A stretch of DNA of 64,000 nt from an uncultured Lachnospiraceae bacterium (GCA_900542015.1 UQLY01000007.1:96545-160544), one strand, 5' to 3'; counted from the stretch's first letter, positions 1 through 8,453 are shown. The notes: generated by a model from the letters alone, not told the origin. Numbers and translations are program-made.

Positions 1-22
1 GATGAAAGATATAGTGAGCTTT

Positions 23-502
23 ATGAAGATAACGATCATTAGTGTAGGAAAAATAAAAGAAGCCTTTTACCGTGATGCGATTGCAGAATACAGTAAAAGG
101 CTTTCTGCATATTGTAAGCTGGAAATCAAAGAAGCGGCGGATGAAAAGACGCCCGACAACGCTTCTGCGGAACAGGAAAAGCAAATTAAGGATAGAGAGG
201 GCGAACGGATTCTAAAACTGACGGACGAGAAAGGATACTGCATCGCCCTCGCCATCGACGGAAAGAAATATGATTCCGTTGCCTTTGCAAAGCATATGGA
301 ACAACTTACCGTTTCCGGCAAAAGCCACATTCAGTTTGTGATCGGCGGCTCCCTGGGGCTTTCTGACAAAGTGCTGGCAAGAGCGGATGAAAAGCTGAGC
401 TTTTCGGATATGACCTTTCCCCACCAGTTGATGCGGGTGATTTTGCTGGAACAGATTTATCGGGGGTTTCGCATCAATAACCATGAGCCGTATCACAAGT
501 GA
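23..502 (+). CDS. rlmH: 23S rRNA (pseudouridine1915-N3)-methyltransferase RlmH
   Basis: SPOUT-class methyltransferase that methylates pseudouridine 1915 of 23S rRNA (helix 69) in assembled ribosomes, using SAM. The 159 residues from the ATG at 23 match the usual length. The N-terminus MKITIISVGKIK, the central FVIGGSLGLS cofactor-loop region and the C-terminal end FRINNHEPYHK are hallmarks of the family. An upstream in-frame ATG at 2 would add seven residues not typical of the family and neither start has a good ribosome site, so 23 is chosen on alignment. The window edge is immediately upstream, so the promoter is not visible. Identification is firm; only the start is open. Confidence 0.95.
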   Translation: MKITIISVGKIKEAFYRDAIAEYSKRLSAYCKLEIKEAADEKTPDNASAEQEKQIKDREGERILKLTDEKGYCIALAIDGKKYDSVAFAKHMEQLTVSGKSHIQFVIGGSLGLSDKVLARADEKLSFSDMTFPHQLMRVILLEQIYRGFRINNHEPYHK

Positions 503-523
503 GGAATGGAAAGGCGCCGGACA

Positions 524-1003
524 ATGATAATACAAAAATTTTTGACGCATATGAACAAATGTGGCTGGAACATAGAAATGAAAAAAGATCGGGGATTCGA
601 TTTGCCCGAAATAATTAAAAAAAGATATAAACATATACCTGAAATATGGTTTGAATTTGTTGCTGTTGTCCAAAGTATGGTAAGCGGCGATGAGACGACA
701 TGGTTTTTGTGTGAAGATGACTATGATTTGCAGGGAACGCGTGCTTTTCACTGGAACGAGTGGGAATTAGTCAGCCTTGAAAATGCCGAAAATGATGAAG
801 AATGGGAAAATGAAATTAAAGAATTTTGGGATAAAAATTTTCCTATCATACTGTCTGTTAAAAATGGTTATTCCTATTATGCGATTTCTATGGAAAATGG
901 TTCCATCGTGAAGGGAATCGAACCGGAGTTTGAAGAATGCGAAAAGGTCGCCGATTCATTTGAGGACTTTATGAAAAGTATTATTGAAGGGTTCATACTG
1001 TAA
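524..1003 (+). CDS. SUKH/SMI1-KNR4-like protein
   Basis: A 159-residue acidic soluble protein with no signal peptide or membrane segment. The arrangement of an early aromatic stretch (IPEIWFEFVAVVQ), a central FHWNEWEL segment, a FPIILSVKNGYSYYAI core and an ending EDFMKSII recalls the SUKH (SMI1/KNR4) superfamily, many members of which are immunity proteins for polymorphic toxins. I chose the ATG at 524, which has GGAAAGG about nine bases upstream; the in-frame ATG at 506 has its purine tract too close. No toxin gene is adjacent, so it may be an orphan immunity gene. It lies in an A+T-rich stretch unlike rlmH. The family call is moderate and the function is inferred. Confidence 0.6.
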   Translation: MIIQKFLTHMNKCGWNIEMKKDRGFDLPEIIKKRYKHIPEIWFEFVAVVQSMVSGDETTWFLCEDDYDLQGTRAFHWNEWELVSLENAENDEEWENEIKEFWDKNFPIILSVKNGYSYYAISMENGSIVKGIEPEFEECEKVADSFEDFMKSIIEGFIL

Positions 1004-1008
1004 ATGTC

Positions 1009-1371
1009 TCACATAGGCGTTCCTACTTCAATCAGATTACCGTCTAAATCGTAAAAACGAGTTACTTTTTGTCCCTGACTATGCGTCTTAAGCCGATGAA
1101 CATATTGAATGGAAGGATATAATTTTTCTAAAGTTTCAAGAAATGCTTCCAGGTTTGGTTCTTCAAAGTACAATTCACAGGAATTGCTTTTGGAAACAAT
1201 ATCTTTTCCCAAAGATTCCCTCCATATTTTTTCATCCTGGAGTACAAGACCTTCCGTTAGAATCATGTTGCCGCAATTGTCAAGTATCATATCGAGCCCA
1301 AATAAGTCATGATAGAATTGTTTCGATTTTTCAATATCTTTTACAACAATTAAAATGTTTTTTAATTTCAT
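1009..1371 (-). CDS. VOC (glyoxalase/bleomycin-resistance fold) family protein
   Basis: A 120-residue single-module VOC protein. The start MKLKNILIVVKDIEKSKQFY and the ending FYDLDGNLIEVG are typical of paired beta-alpha-beta-beta-beta metal-site modules; the last glutamate (NLIEVG) is the usual C-terminal metal ligand. Members include glyoxalase I, fosfomycin and bleomycin resistance proteins and dioxygenases, and the sequence alone does not pick one. It converges tightly with the SUKH-like gene, with five bases between the stop codons and no visible terminator. The A+T-rich base use matches its neighbours. Confidence 0.8.
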   Translation of the reverse strand: MKLKNILIVVKDIEKSKQFYHDLFGLDMILDNCGNMILTEGLVLQDEKIWRESLGKDIVSKSNSCELYFEEPNLEAFLETLEKLYPSIQYVHRLKTHSQGQKVTRFYDLDGNLIEVGTPM

Positions 1372-1622
1372 GGTTCCTAGCTCCCATAGTTTAGATTTGT
1401 TTCATTAAGATTATCATATTAACAGTTAATTCTCAATCAGTTTCTGGCTTGCTTTCAGGGAATTTGATTTATCAATTTTAGAAACAGAGAGTACAAAAAA
1501 TAGAATGGTTTGTGCCATCTGAATATGATAAAATAAAAATAATTATAGTTTGTCTTTTGAAAATTGAAAAAAGAAAAATGTAAAGGACAGAAAAGAATGA
1601 CCGAGTAAAGGAGGAATTTGAA
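1372..1622. other. A+T-rich divergent intergenic region
   Basis: About 250 bases between the divergent VOC and DUF3990 genes. It is very A+T rich, with a short TTGATTTATCAA palindrome near 1465 and several TATGAT- or TATAGT-like hexamers on both strands, but none is paired with a well-placed -35 box, so I do not assign promoters. No open frame or RNA structure of note was seen. A ribosome site (AAAGGAGGAATTTGA) precedes the gene at 1623. Confidence 0.5.
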
Positions 1623-2084
1623 TTGAATCAGACAATACTATTTCATGGCAGCAATGTTATAGTAGAAAGACCTCAAATATTACAGGACGGATTTTATAAA
1701 GATTTTGGATATGGATTCTATTGTACAAGATTTGAAAAACAGGCAAAAAGATGGGCTCTGACAAAGCGGAAAAGTCATGTTGTCAATGAATATCTGTATG
1801 AAGAAAATGTAGAATTAAATATAAAGAGATTTGAAGAAATGACAGAAGAGTGGCTGCAATTTGTAGTAGATTGTCGTAGAGGGATCAAGCATGAGTATGA
1901 TATCGTAGAGGGTGCAATGGCAGACGATACGATATGGGACTATGTAGAAGATTATATGGCGGATAAAATATCAAAAACGGCTTTCTGGGAACTGGTCAAA
2001 TTCAAGTATCCTACGCATCAGATTGTATTTTGTACGGAAAAGGCGCTCAAAACATTGAAATTTGAAGGGAGTTATACATTATGA
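1623..2084 (+). CDS. DUF3990 protein, putative ADP-ribosyltransferase-like toxin
   Basis: A 153-residue protein of the DUF3990 type, a family assigned to the ADP-ribosyltransferase fold. The opening ILFHGSNVIVERPQIL, with the H-G pair near residue 8, and the following DFGYGFYCTRFEKQAKRWA match the start of ART-like folds (a beta strand with His, then a Gly-Phe-Tyr turn and helix). The KYPTHQIVFCTEKAL segment near the end is typical of this family. A strong AAAGGAGG site precedes the start. The stop overlaps the next gene by ATGA, so the two are translationally coupled as in toxin-antitoxin operons. Toxicity and the target are inference. Confidence 0.7.
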   Translation: MNQTILFHGSNVIVERPQILQDGFYKDFGYGFYCTRFEKQAKRWALTKRKSHVVNEYLYEENVELNIKRFEEMTEEWLQFVVDCRRGIKHEYDIVEGAMADDTIWDYVEDYMADKISKTAFWELVKFKYPTHQIVFCTEKALKTLKFEGSYTL

Positions 2085-2551
2085 CAAACCAGTTTTTCGC
2101 AGATGAACAGATAACGGATAATGATCTGTATTTCATATGTTATATGATAGAACGAGTTGCACGCAAATTGCATCAAAAAAATAAATATGTTGTAAATGCG
2201 ATTGGAAAAGATGAGTGGAGAAAACTGATCAGTCTTTCGGGTGCCCTGCATTGTGAAAACCCTTTAAAAATTGAGGCGGAATGGATAGAAGAATATCATT
2301 TGGAAAAAGGATATTTTGATATTACTGTGGTAGATCCGGAGTTAGTAGAAGAAATACCATCTGAGACGCAAATGGGAAAAGTGTACACAAGGCTGATTTT
2401 AGCCACTTTGCAGCCGGGAGAAGATTATGTAGACGGATTGGTCCGCGTTTATAATGATGAAATTTGTGAAATTCTTGATAATTATAACAATAGTGCATAT
2501 TATGAACCGTCCTATGTGATTGCAAGAGCATATAAAGAGGGCGGGTTTTAG
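2081..2551 (+). CDS. Partner of DUF3990 gene, DUF3791-like N-terminus, putative antitoxin
   Basis: A 156-residue acidic protein whose start overlaps the DUF3990 gene by four bases. Residues 15-45 (LYFICYMIERVARKLHQK and following) resemble the short DUF3791 proteins that commonly accompany DUF3990 genes. Here the protein is about twice the usual DUF3791 length, with a C-terminal half (VYTRLILATLQ and then NDEICEILDNYNNSAYYEP) that I do not recognise. It has no obvious DNA-binding motif. By position it is the candidate antitoxin. The coupling is seen; the antitoxin role is inferred from family context. Confidence 0.55.
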   Translation: MTNQFFADEQITDNDLYFICYMIERVARKLHQKNKYVVNAIGKDEWRKLISLSGALHCENPLKIEAEWIEEYHLEKGYFDITVVDPELVEEIPSETQMGKVYTRLILATLQPGEDYVDGLVRVYNDEICEILDNYNNSAYYEPSYVIARAYKEGGF

Positions 2552-2604
2552 TGCCTGATGATTTTTGAATAATGCAGAAGAAGCGCTTTGATTTATCCGA
2601 AAGG

Positions 2605-2649
2605 AAAAGGTATCCCTGAAGCCGCAGGAAGGCTTTAAGGATACCTTTT
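2605..2649. terminator. Bidirectional intrinsic terminator
   Basis: Perfect stem AAAAGGTATCC / GGATACCTTTT with an A-run on the left and a T-run on the right. It can end the DUF3990 operon on the plus strand and the convergent DUF305 gene on the minus strand, whose stop lies at 2652. Confidence 0.85.
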
Positions 2650-2651
2650 AT

Positions 2652-3218
2652 TTATGAGATTTTGCAAAGAAGCTGTTCCATTTGGCGGATGCCCCTTTCC
2701 TGAGAAGTAATAATGGCGTCCAAGATCGGATAGAGCCCGGGAATGATGTCGTACTGCAAAGTGTTGCAGGACATTTCGACGGCGCCCCTGTGATGGGGTA
2801 TCATTTCACGCATAAAATTGGCGTTGATCTGATTGGAAACGCGCGCGTCGTTCATGCCGGCGAACATGGTCCTCATAATCCGGTCCATTCTGCGCTGATA
2901 CAGGGATAAGTCCCGGGGACAATTGCATTTTTTCTGCGCCGCATCCAGAATATCCTCCATATCCCGGATGCTTTTGGTATGTTCCGTGATAATATGGGAA
3001 GCAATACATCTGAGAGGTTCCCAGGATGAATATTGGAGCAGGTTGCGGGACATGTTAATCGCCGCACGGTGGTGGGGAATCATTTGTACGATAAAATTAT
3101 AGGAAATGCTTTCCGTCAATTGCGCCTGCGTCATTTCTTTTATCATCGTATCCAGAATTTCGTAAAACCGGGTTAAATAATTTTTGGCGTCGTCAGTCAG
3201 TTTGCAGGATTGGTTCAA
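2652..3218 (-). CDS. DUF305-type protein with tandem MIPHH modules
   Basis: A 188-residue soluble protein made of two copies of the DUF305 signature, FIVQMIPHHRAAINMS and FMREMIPHHRGAVEMS, each preceded by helical sequence. DUF305 proteins are four-helix, ferritin-like folds often linked to metal, especially copper, handling; the paired His residues and Met residues fit metal binding. There is no signal peptide, unlike many family members. I start it at the TTG at 3218, which has GGAGG six bases upstream. A TTG at 3242 is also in frame but its ribosome site is not visible. An inverted repeat sits just upstream of the ribosome site. The metal role is inferred. Confidence 0.8.
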   Translation of the reverse strand: MNQSCKLTDDAKNYLTRFYEILDTMIKEMTQAQLTESISYNFIVQMIPHHRAAINMSRNLLQYSSWEPLRCIASHIITEHTKSIRDMEDILDAAQKKCNCPRDLSLYQRRMDRIMRTMFAGMNDARVSNQINANFMREMIPHHRGAVEMSCNTLQYDIIPGLYPILDAIITSQERGIRQMEQLLCKIS

Positions 3219-3231
3219 AGTTATACCTCCG

Positions 3232-3254
3232 TACTGCGGCAAATTACCGCAGTA
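3232..3254 (-). promoter_or_regulatory. Inverted repeat ahead of the DUF305 gene
   Basis: Perfect 8-base arms TACTGCGG and CCGCAGTA with a 7-base spacer, placed directly upstream of the GGAGG ribosome site of the DUF305 gene. It could be an operator half-site pair or an mRNA hairpin affecting ribosome access. No terminator T-run follows. Function is not known. Confidence 0.5.
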
Positions 3255-3323
3255 TATAAAAGAATTGTTAATTATGATATCATATGCGGCTTGCGGCGCG
3301 GTTGATACAAAACAGTGTCCGGC

Positions 3324-3352
3324 TTGGAAGCTTGTCGATATTTGAGTATAAA
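3324..3352 (+). promoter_or_regulatory. Candidate sigma-A promoter for the hybrid kinase
   Basis: TTGGAA, 17-base spacer, TATAAA. It lies about 90 bases upstream of the start at 3445, with an AAGGAGG-like purine tract in the leader. A second TATAGT at about 3383 has no good -35 box. Confidence 0.45.
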
Positions 3353-3444
3353 TTTTGGGTATTTACGCATTCGCGCCGCTATAGTAAACTATAAAGTAAG
3401 GAGGTTTTAGACGCGGACGGGGAACAAAAGAAAGGGATGGAAGC

Positions 3445-6400
3445 ATGAGGGAAACAGTTTACGGGGGAAAAATCTATGAAGAACCGGACTATGAGGTACA
3501 GAAGGCGGTGTCCATAGGAGGGATTAACCTCTTTCGATACTATCCGAAGGATAGACTGGTGATTGCGGCGGAGATCACGGCGAAAAAATTTTCCTGTGAT
3601 CGATTCTATCCCGATATGCCGTACAGTTTCGCAAAAGATATGGTTTATGAGGCGGACGTGCCGGATTTTTATAAGATGTACGAAGCGATTGATAACGGAG
3701 AAAAAAAGGCGGCTGCCGTTTTCAGGCTGAAGGACGGCATGATTTCAGTCAGGGTTATTCTGACGGTTCTGGACGCCGGAAAAGACGGGAAAGCGGTAAC
3801 CGTCGTGGGCATGGTAGAGGATGTGACCGATGAAATTGCAAAGGAGAAGGCGGACAAGAACAAAGAACGCGCCATGTATGAAGATCAGGTCAGACTGACC
3901 AGTATCAACAGAGCGCTGAGCTCCAATTTCAACAATGTGTATCTGGTGGACTTAGAGGACGGAAGCACAAGGTCCTATGACATCAGCGATGTGATCAGAA
4001 AGGAATACGGCAATACGTTTAACAGGGGAGATTATGCTTCCCTAATCGGTATTTATATCGAGCGCAGCGTCTATCAGACGGACCAGGCGCTCTTTGATCA
4101 TATCAGGGACGCGGAGCAGTTAAAAAATGCGTTGGAGGAAACGGGCTCGGATACTTTTAATTATCGTATCGTCAGAGAAGGGAAGATCCAGTATTTTCAA
4201 TGCTGCGCCGTTAAGATTCCAATAGAAAACAGGGATTACTGCGTCATCGCGTTCTGGGATATCAATGCGGAAGTTATCAGAGAACAGGAGCAGAAAACGA
4301 TCCTGGAAGAACAGATGGCGGTGGTCAGCGGACTGAGCGCGGAGTATTATTCCGTTATGCTGGTGGATTATCAAAAGGATACCGTCAGCATTCAGCGTGC
4401 CAAAGAGGGAGAGGGAAGGCAAATCGGCGCTTTTTTCTCGAAGTATGCGTCGTGGTCGGAGGGGATCAGAGCCTACACGGACAACTATGTTGCGGATGAA
4501 AAAGAGGCGTTTTATAAGGCGATGTCAAGAGAATCCATAGAACGGCGTCCGGAAGATTATTCTTTTAATTATAAAAAAAGAACGGAGCAGGGCTATTTAT
4601 ATACCCAGTTTAAGGTGGCGTATGTAAAGCTGAAGGAAGGATACCGCATAGCCATTGTAGGCGCTAAGGATATTGACCGGGAGATCCGCCGGGAGCTGGA
4701 ACAAAAGAGCCGCCTTCGGGAAGCGCTGGTCAAATCGGAGCGGTATAAACAAGCCGTATTATCAGAAGCGATTATCGCTTACGAAATCAATTTAAGCAAA
4801 AACCGGATAGAAGAAGATATGTGGGAAGTGCTTGACGGAAAAAGGACGGAGCTTTTAGGCGTTGTGGGAATGAGCGCTCCTGCCGAGTACGATGTTTTCC
4901 ATAAGCGCTGGGCGGGCAGACAGGTCCTTCCGGAATGCAGGGAAACTTATGAAGTCAATACCAACCGGGAGAGACTGTTGGAACAGTTTGAAAAAGGGCA
5001 TAAGGAAAGCAGTTTTGAATTTTGCGCCATAACGGGAAGCGGAAAAGAGGCGTGTATGCGCCATACAATTTTTCTGGTACAGGATGAGGATACGGGCGAC
5101 GTCATAGCCTATTGCAATGTGAAAAACATTACGGAACAAAAGCAAAAAGAACTGCAGATGCGTCAGTACGAACAGCTATTCATTCTTTCCGCGGCAAACA
5201 CTTATTCCGGCGTGTTGCAGCTTGAACTGGATACGCGGATAACAAAGCGCCTTATGCTGAAAAACGGAGAAATCGTTGTAGAGGACGTGGGTAAATGGGA
5301 GACGTATTTAAAACGTCAGCTTGCCTTTGTGCATCCCGACGACGCGGAGGCGGTAAAAGAGTTTCTAAGCCTTGATTCTTTTCGGAAAATGAAGGCGAAC
5401 GAGAAAAAAGTATACAGCTATAAAAGCCGGAAACAGAACGAAAACGGAAATTACCGGTCCTATTTTACCAATATTTATATGTCGGACATAGACGGCAGAC
5501 AGTACGGGATTGTGGTAACCATTGACAATACCAGTACCGTAGAGCGGGAAATGCGGCAAAAGAAACTGATTGAGGACGCGCTTGCCCGCGCGGAGGTGGC
5601 AAATAAGGCAAAGACAACGTTTCTTTCCAACATGTCCCATGATATCCGCACGCCCATGAACGCCATTATCGGATATACGACGCTTGCAACGACCCATATC
5701 GACAACAAAGAGCAGGTGCAGGATTATCTGGGAAAGATCATGTCCGCAAGCAACCATTTGCTGAGTTTGATCAACGATGTGTTGGATATGAGCCGTATCG
5801 AGAGCGGCAGGATACAATTGGACGAAGCGGAATGCAGCCTTGCGGAAGTGATGCACGAGCTTCGCAACATTCTGCAGGCTGATATGAAGGCAAAGCGGCT
5901 GAACTTTTATATTGATACCGTAGACGTGTTTGATGAAAATGTAATATGCGACAGACTGAGGCTGAACCAGATTTTGTTAAATCTCCTTGGCAATGCCGTC
6001 AAGTTTATGGAACCGGGCGGAAGCATCAGCGTCCGTATCTGTCAGAAGCCTGCCGAAACCAAAGAATACGGGAAATACGAATTTCATGTCAGGGATACCG
6101 GTATCGGAATGAGCGAGGATTTTATCGCGCATATTTTTGAGCCCTTTGAACGGGAAAGAACCTCTACGGTCAGCGGAATCCAGGGAACCGGACTGGGAAT
6201 GCCCATTACAAAAAATATTGTGGGCATGATGGGCGGCACGATTGACGTAAAGAGCGAAAAAGGAAAGGGCACGGAATTTATTGTGGAGCTTCCTTTGAAA
6301 AAGCTGTCCACGGCGGAGGTTGAAATCAAAATCGAAGAAATGGAAGGACTCCATGCCCTTGTGGTAGACGATGATTTTAATACCTGCGACAGCGTTACCA

Positions 6401-7143
6401 ATATGCTGATCCAGATCGGGATGCGCGCGGAGTGGACCATGAGCGGAAAAGAGGCGATCCTTAGGACCAAACAGGCGATCAGCCGGAACGACGAATACCG
6501 CGTATATGTGATTGACTGGCTGGTGCCGGATATGAACGGAATCGAAATTGCCAGACAGATCAGGAAGGAAGTCGGAGAGGATGCGCCGATCATTATTCTG
6601 ACGGCATATGACTGGGCGGATATTGAAGCGGAAGGAAGAGCCGCAGGCGTAACGGCATTTTGCAGCAAGCCGCTGTTTTTCTCCGATTTGAGAAGGTGTC
6701 TGATTGAGGTGCTTCATCCCGGAACGGAAAAAGCAAAGGCGGAACCGGATTATCAGAAGATTGCAGCCGGTCAGAAGCTTCTTCTGGTTGAGGATAATGA
6801 TTTAAACAGAGAAATTGCAGGCGAGATTTTAAGCGAAGCGGGATTTATTGTTGAAGAAGCGGAAAATGGAAAAGAAGCCGTGGAACAACTGATCCGAAAG
6901 GGCGCGGGCTATTATCAGGTTGTCCTCATGGATATCCAGATGCCGATTATGGACGGCTATGAAGCCACAAAAGCAATCCGCGCGCTGGATGATCTGGCGC
7001 TTGCGAATATTCCGATTATCGCCATGACGGCAAACGCCTTTGAAGAGGATAAGAAAAAGGCATATGAAACGGGAATGAACGCCCATGTGGCGAAACCCAT
7101 TGAAGTAAAGAAGCTGTTTGAAACGCTGGAGGAAATTTTATAG
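3445..7143 (+). CDS. Hybrid sensor histidine kinase with two receiver domains
   Basis: 1232 residues, no membrane segments, so a cytoplasmic sensor. Roughly residues 1-725 hold several PAS-like sensing modules (conserved VVGMVEDVTDE and ITEQKQKEL type endings). A HisKA domain follows with SNMSHDIRTPMNA (phospho-acceptor His732), then a GHKL ATPase domain with NLLGNAVKF (N box), DTGIGM (G1) and GTGLGM (G2). Two receiver domains end the protein: one near 980-1090 with acceptor Asp1024 (VIDWLVPDMNG) and one near 1112-1232 with Asp1163 (LMDIQMPIMDG). There is no Hpt or DNA-binding domain and no neighbouring response regulator, so the output partner is elsewhere. Such kinases are common in Lachnospiraceae; the signal is unknown. 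Confidence 0.93.
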   Translation: MRETVYGGKIYEEPDYEVQKAVSIGGINLFRYYPKDRLVIAAEITAKKFSCDRFYPDMPYSFAKDMVYEADVPDFYKMYEAIDNGEKKAAAVFRLKDGMISVRVILTVLDAGKDGKAVTVVGMVEDVTDEIAKEKADKNKERAMYEDQVRLTSINRALSSNFNNVYLVDLEDGSTRSYDISDVIRKEYGNTFNRGDYASLIGIYIERSVYQTDQALFDHIRDAEQLKNALEETGSDTFNYRIVREGKIQYFQCCAVKIPIENRDYCVIAFWDINAEVIREQEQKTILEEQMAVVSGLSAEYYSVMLVDYQKDTVSIQRAKEGEGRQIGAFFSKYASWSEGIRAYTDNYVADEKEAFYKAMSRESIERRPEDYSFNYKKRTEQGYLYTQFKVAYVKLKEGYRIAIVGAKDIDREIRRELEQKSRLREALVKSERYKQAVLSEAIIAYEINLSKNRIEEDMWEVLDGKRTELLGVVGMSAPAEYDVFHKRWAGRQVLPECRETYEVNTNRERLLEQFEKGHKESSFEFCAITGSGKEACMRHTIFLVQDEDTGDVIAYCNVKNITEQKQKELQMRQYEQLFILSAANTYSGVLQLELDTRITKRLMLKNGEIVVEDVGKWETYLKRQLAFVHPDDAEAVKEFLSLDSFRKMKANEKKVYSYKSRKQNENGNYRSYFTNIYMSDIDGRQYGIVVTIDNTSTVEREMRQKKLIEDALARAEVANKAKTTFLSNMSHDIRTPMNAIIGYTTLATTHIDNKEQVQDYLGKIMSASNHLLSLINDVLDMSRIESGRIQLDEAECSLAEVMHELRNILQADMKAKRLNFYIDTVDVFDENVICDRLRLNQILLNLLGNAVKFMEPGGSISVRICQKPAETKEYGKYEFHVRDTGIGMSEDFIAHIFEPFERERTSTVSGIQGTGLGMPITKNIVGMMGGTIDVKSEKGKGTEFIVELPLKKLSTAEVEIKIEEMEGLHALVVDDDFNTCDSVTNMLIQIGMRAEWTMSGKEAILRTKQAISRNDEYRVYVIDWLVPDMNGIEIARQIRKEVGEDAPIIILTAYDWADIEAEGRAAGVTAFCSKPLFFSDLRRCLIEVLHPGTEKAKAEPDYQKIAAGQKLLLVEDNDLNREIAGEILSEAGFIVEEAENGKEAVEQLIRKGAGYYQVVLMDIQMPIMDGYEATKAIRALDDLALANIPIIAMTANAFEEDKKKAYETGMNAHVAKPIEVKKLFETLEEIL

Positions 7144-7147
7144 CCAT

Positions 7148-7936
7148 ATGGAACAGGAAATTATCTTGAAAAAAACAGGTGTGCAAATCATTCGGCAAAG
7201 GTTTAAAGAAATGCTGGTCCCCTTGGGGTTTTTGACAAATCCTGTCCATAAGGGTAGTTTTGTGCGGGTAAGAGACGAGCTGATCGACGAGATCGCTTTG
7301 CGGACAGACGGCTATCATCTGGAACCGATATTTTCCATCTATTACAGACCTGCGCCTTTTGCCGCTTTTCGCGCCGATGGGGAGAGCCTGCAAAGATTTG
7401 CGCGGGAAAGCGGGACGACAGATCTGGAATGGAACTGTGAGATTCCAAAGGAGGGCGGTCCCTATTATTACCAGCCGGAACATTTTGAGAAAGTGTGGAA
7501 GAATGTGGTTTCTGTTTTAGAGCAGTATGTTCTCCCCAAAATGGAAGAAATGACGGCGGCGCAATTTCTTTCTTTGCTGGTAAAACGATACCCCTATGAC
7601 CGGGAATTTTTCCACCCGGATCAAATCATATCGTTTACGGCTTTGGGACATTTATGCAGACCGGAAGCCGCGGTATACGGCATAGGCATGTGGCTTTTGG
7701 GAAAATATGAAGAAGGCGTGCCTTATCTGACCTTCGCACAATACGGCTATCGCAGGTGGCTGACAGACGGACTTGTAAAACCGGATCATTCGCATTTTTA
7801 TCAGGCACATGTCCGCATCTCGGAATTACTGGACGAACTGGTTGGATTCTGGCAGCGGCAGGAAGAAAATTGGGAACGTGACGCGCTGGCTCGTATCGGG
7901 GAGACGGCAAATCACTGGAGTGAATATATGCTGTGA
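7148..7936 (+). CDS. Unrecognised soluble protein following the hybrid kinase
   Basis: A 262-residue protein with no signal or membrane segment and a high aromatic content. The N-terminal part (QRFKEMLVPLGFL, then SFVRVRDELIDEIAL) faintly recalls DUF4304-type proteins, in which a short helix leads to a beta sheet, but I would not assign the family. The C-terminal half is helical (ISELLDELVGFWQRQ). I start it at the ATG at 7148, four bases after the kinase stop; an upstream ATG at 7118 lies inside the kinase gene and would add ten unlikely residues. The tight spacing suggests co-transcription with the kinase. Function unknown. Confidence 0.65.
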   Translation: MEQEIILKKTGVQIIRQRFKEMLVPLGFLTNPVHKGSFVRVRDELIDEIALRTDGYHLEPIFSIYYRPAPFAAFRADGESLQRFARESGTTDLEWNCEIPKEGGPYYYQPEHFEKVWKNVVSVLEQYVLPKMEEMTAAQFLSLLVKRYPYDREFFHPDQIISFTALGHLCRPEAAVYGIGMWLLGKYEEGVPYLTFAQYGYRRWLTDGLVKPDHSHFYQAHVRISELLDELVGFWQRQEENWERDALARIGETANHWSEYML

Positions 7937-8004
7937 TCTGTAGGAAGCAGAACCTGTATCCATACGAAATAAGAGTCTTATCATAAAAAACGGGAGGTAA
8001 AAAC

Positions 8005-8397
8005 ATGTATATGATTTCGGCTTTTGGAGAGGAAGAGGAGCTGACAAAAGAAAGTCTGAAACGGCTGACGGATTCTGTGCTTCGGGGCGGTCCGATAGGC
8101 GTTTATCTTGCCGACGATGTTGAATTAGGGGATCGTTATATGCAGGTTGAAGCGGGCAGCGGACTTGTTATGCTGCAAATTGTTGAAAATGACGGAACGA
8201 AGGAAGCGCGTTTTTATTCTTCTTTTAATCCTGAATATCTGGATTCCGACGAGGAATCCCCAATAGAATGTTCTGACGGACAGTCGGTCATTCTGATGCG
8301 GTATACGATGCGCGATTTAAATCTTGCCGCAAAATGCGTAGAATATTTTGCAAGAACCCAACTCCCCTACCCCGGAATGTCCTGGCTAAAAGGTTAG
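8005..8397 (+). CDS. Unrecognised 130-residue protein, immunity-like in size
   Basis: A short acidic protein with a clear GGGAGG ribosome site nine bases before the ATG. It reads as an alpha/beta fold: a helix, GGPIGVYLADD, strands (LVMLQIVENDG), a FYSSFNPEYL segment, then a helix with CVEYFARTQ and the ending YPGMSWLKG. Size, acidity and the SDGQSVILMRYTM core resemble small immunity proteins of polymorphic toxin systems, but there is no toxin gene next to it and I do not recognise a family. It ends directly before a strong terminator. It could be the last gene of the kinase transcript. Confidence 0.6.
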   Translation: MYMISAFGEEEELTKESLKRLTDSVLRGGPIGVYLADDVELGDRYMQVEAGSGLVMLQIVENDGTKEARFYSSFNPEYLDSDEESPIECSDGQSVILMRYTMRDLNLAAKCVEYFARTQLPYPGMSWLKG

Positions 8398-8400
8398 AAA

Positions 8401-8453
8401 AAGAGTTTGGATAGAGCGAAAGCGTGTTTCCGTGATCCAAACTCTTTTTTTTT
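8401..8453 (+). terminator. Intrinsic terminator
   Basis: Stem AAGAGTTTGGAT / ATCCAAACTCTT followed by a run of T. It closes the kinase-region transcript. The A-run on its left would let it work in the reverse direction for the hemerythrin gene, which ends at 8478. Confidence 0.88.

Noticed and set aside
5977..6717. Long minus-strand open frames inside the hybrid kinase
   Set aside because: The plus-strand kinase with intact motifs covers them; their sequence is not protein-like.
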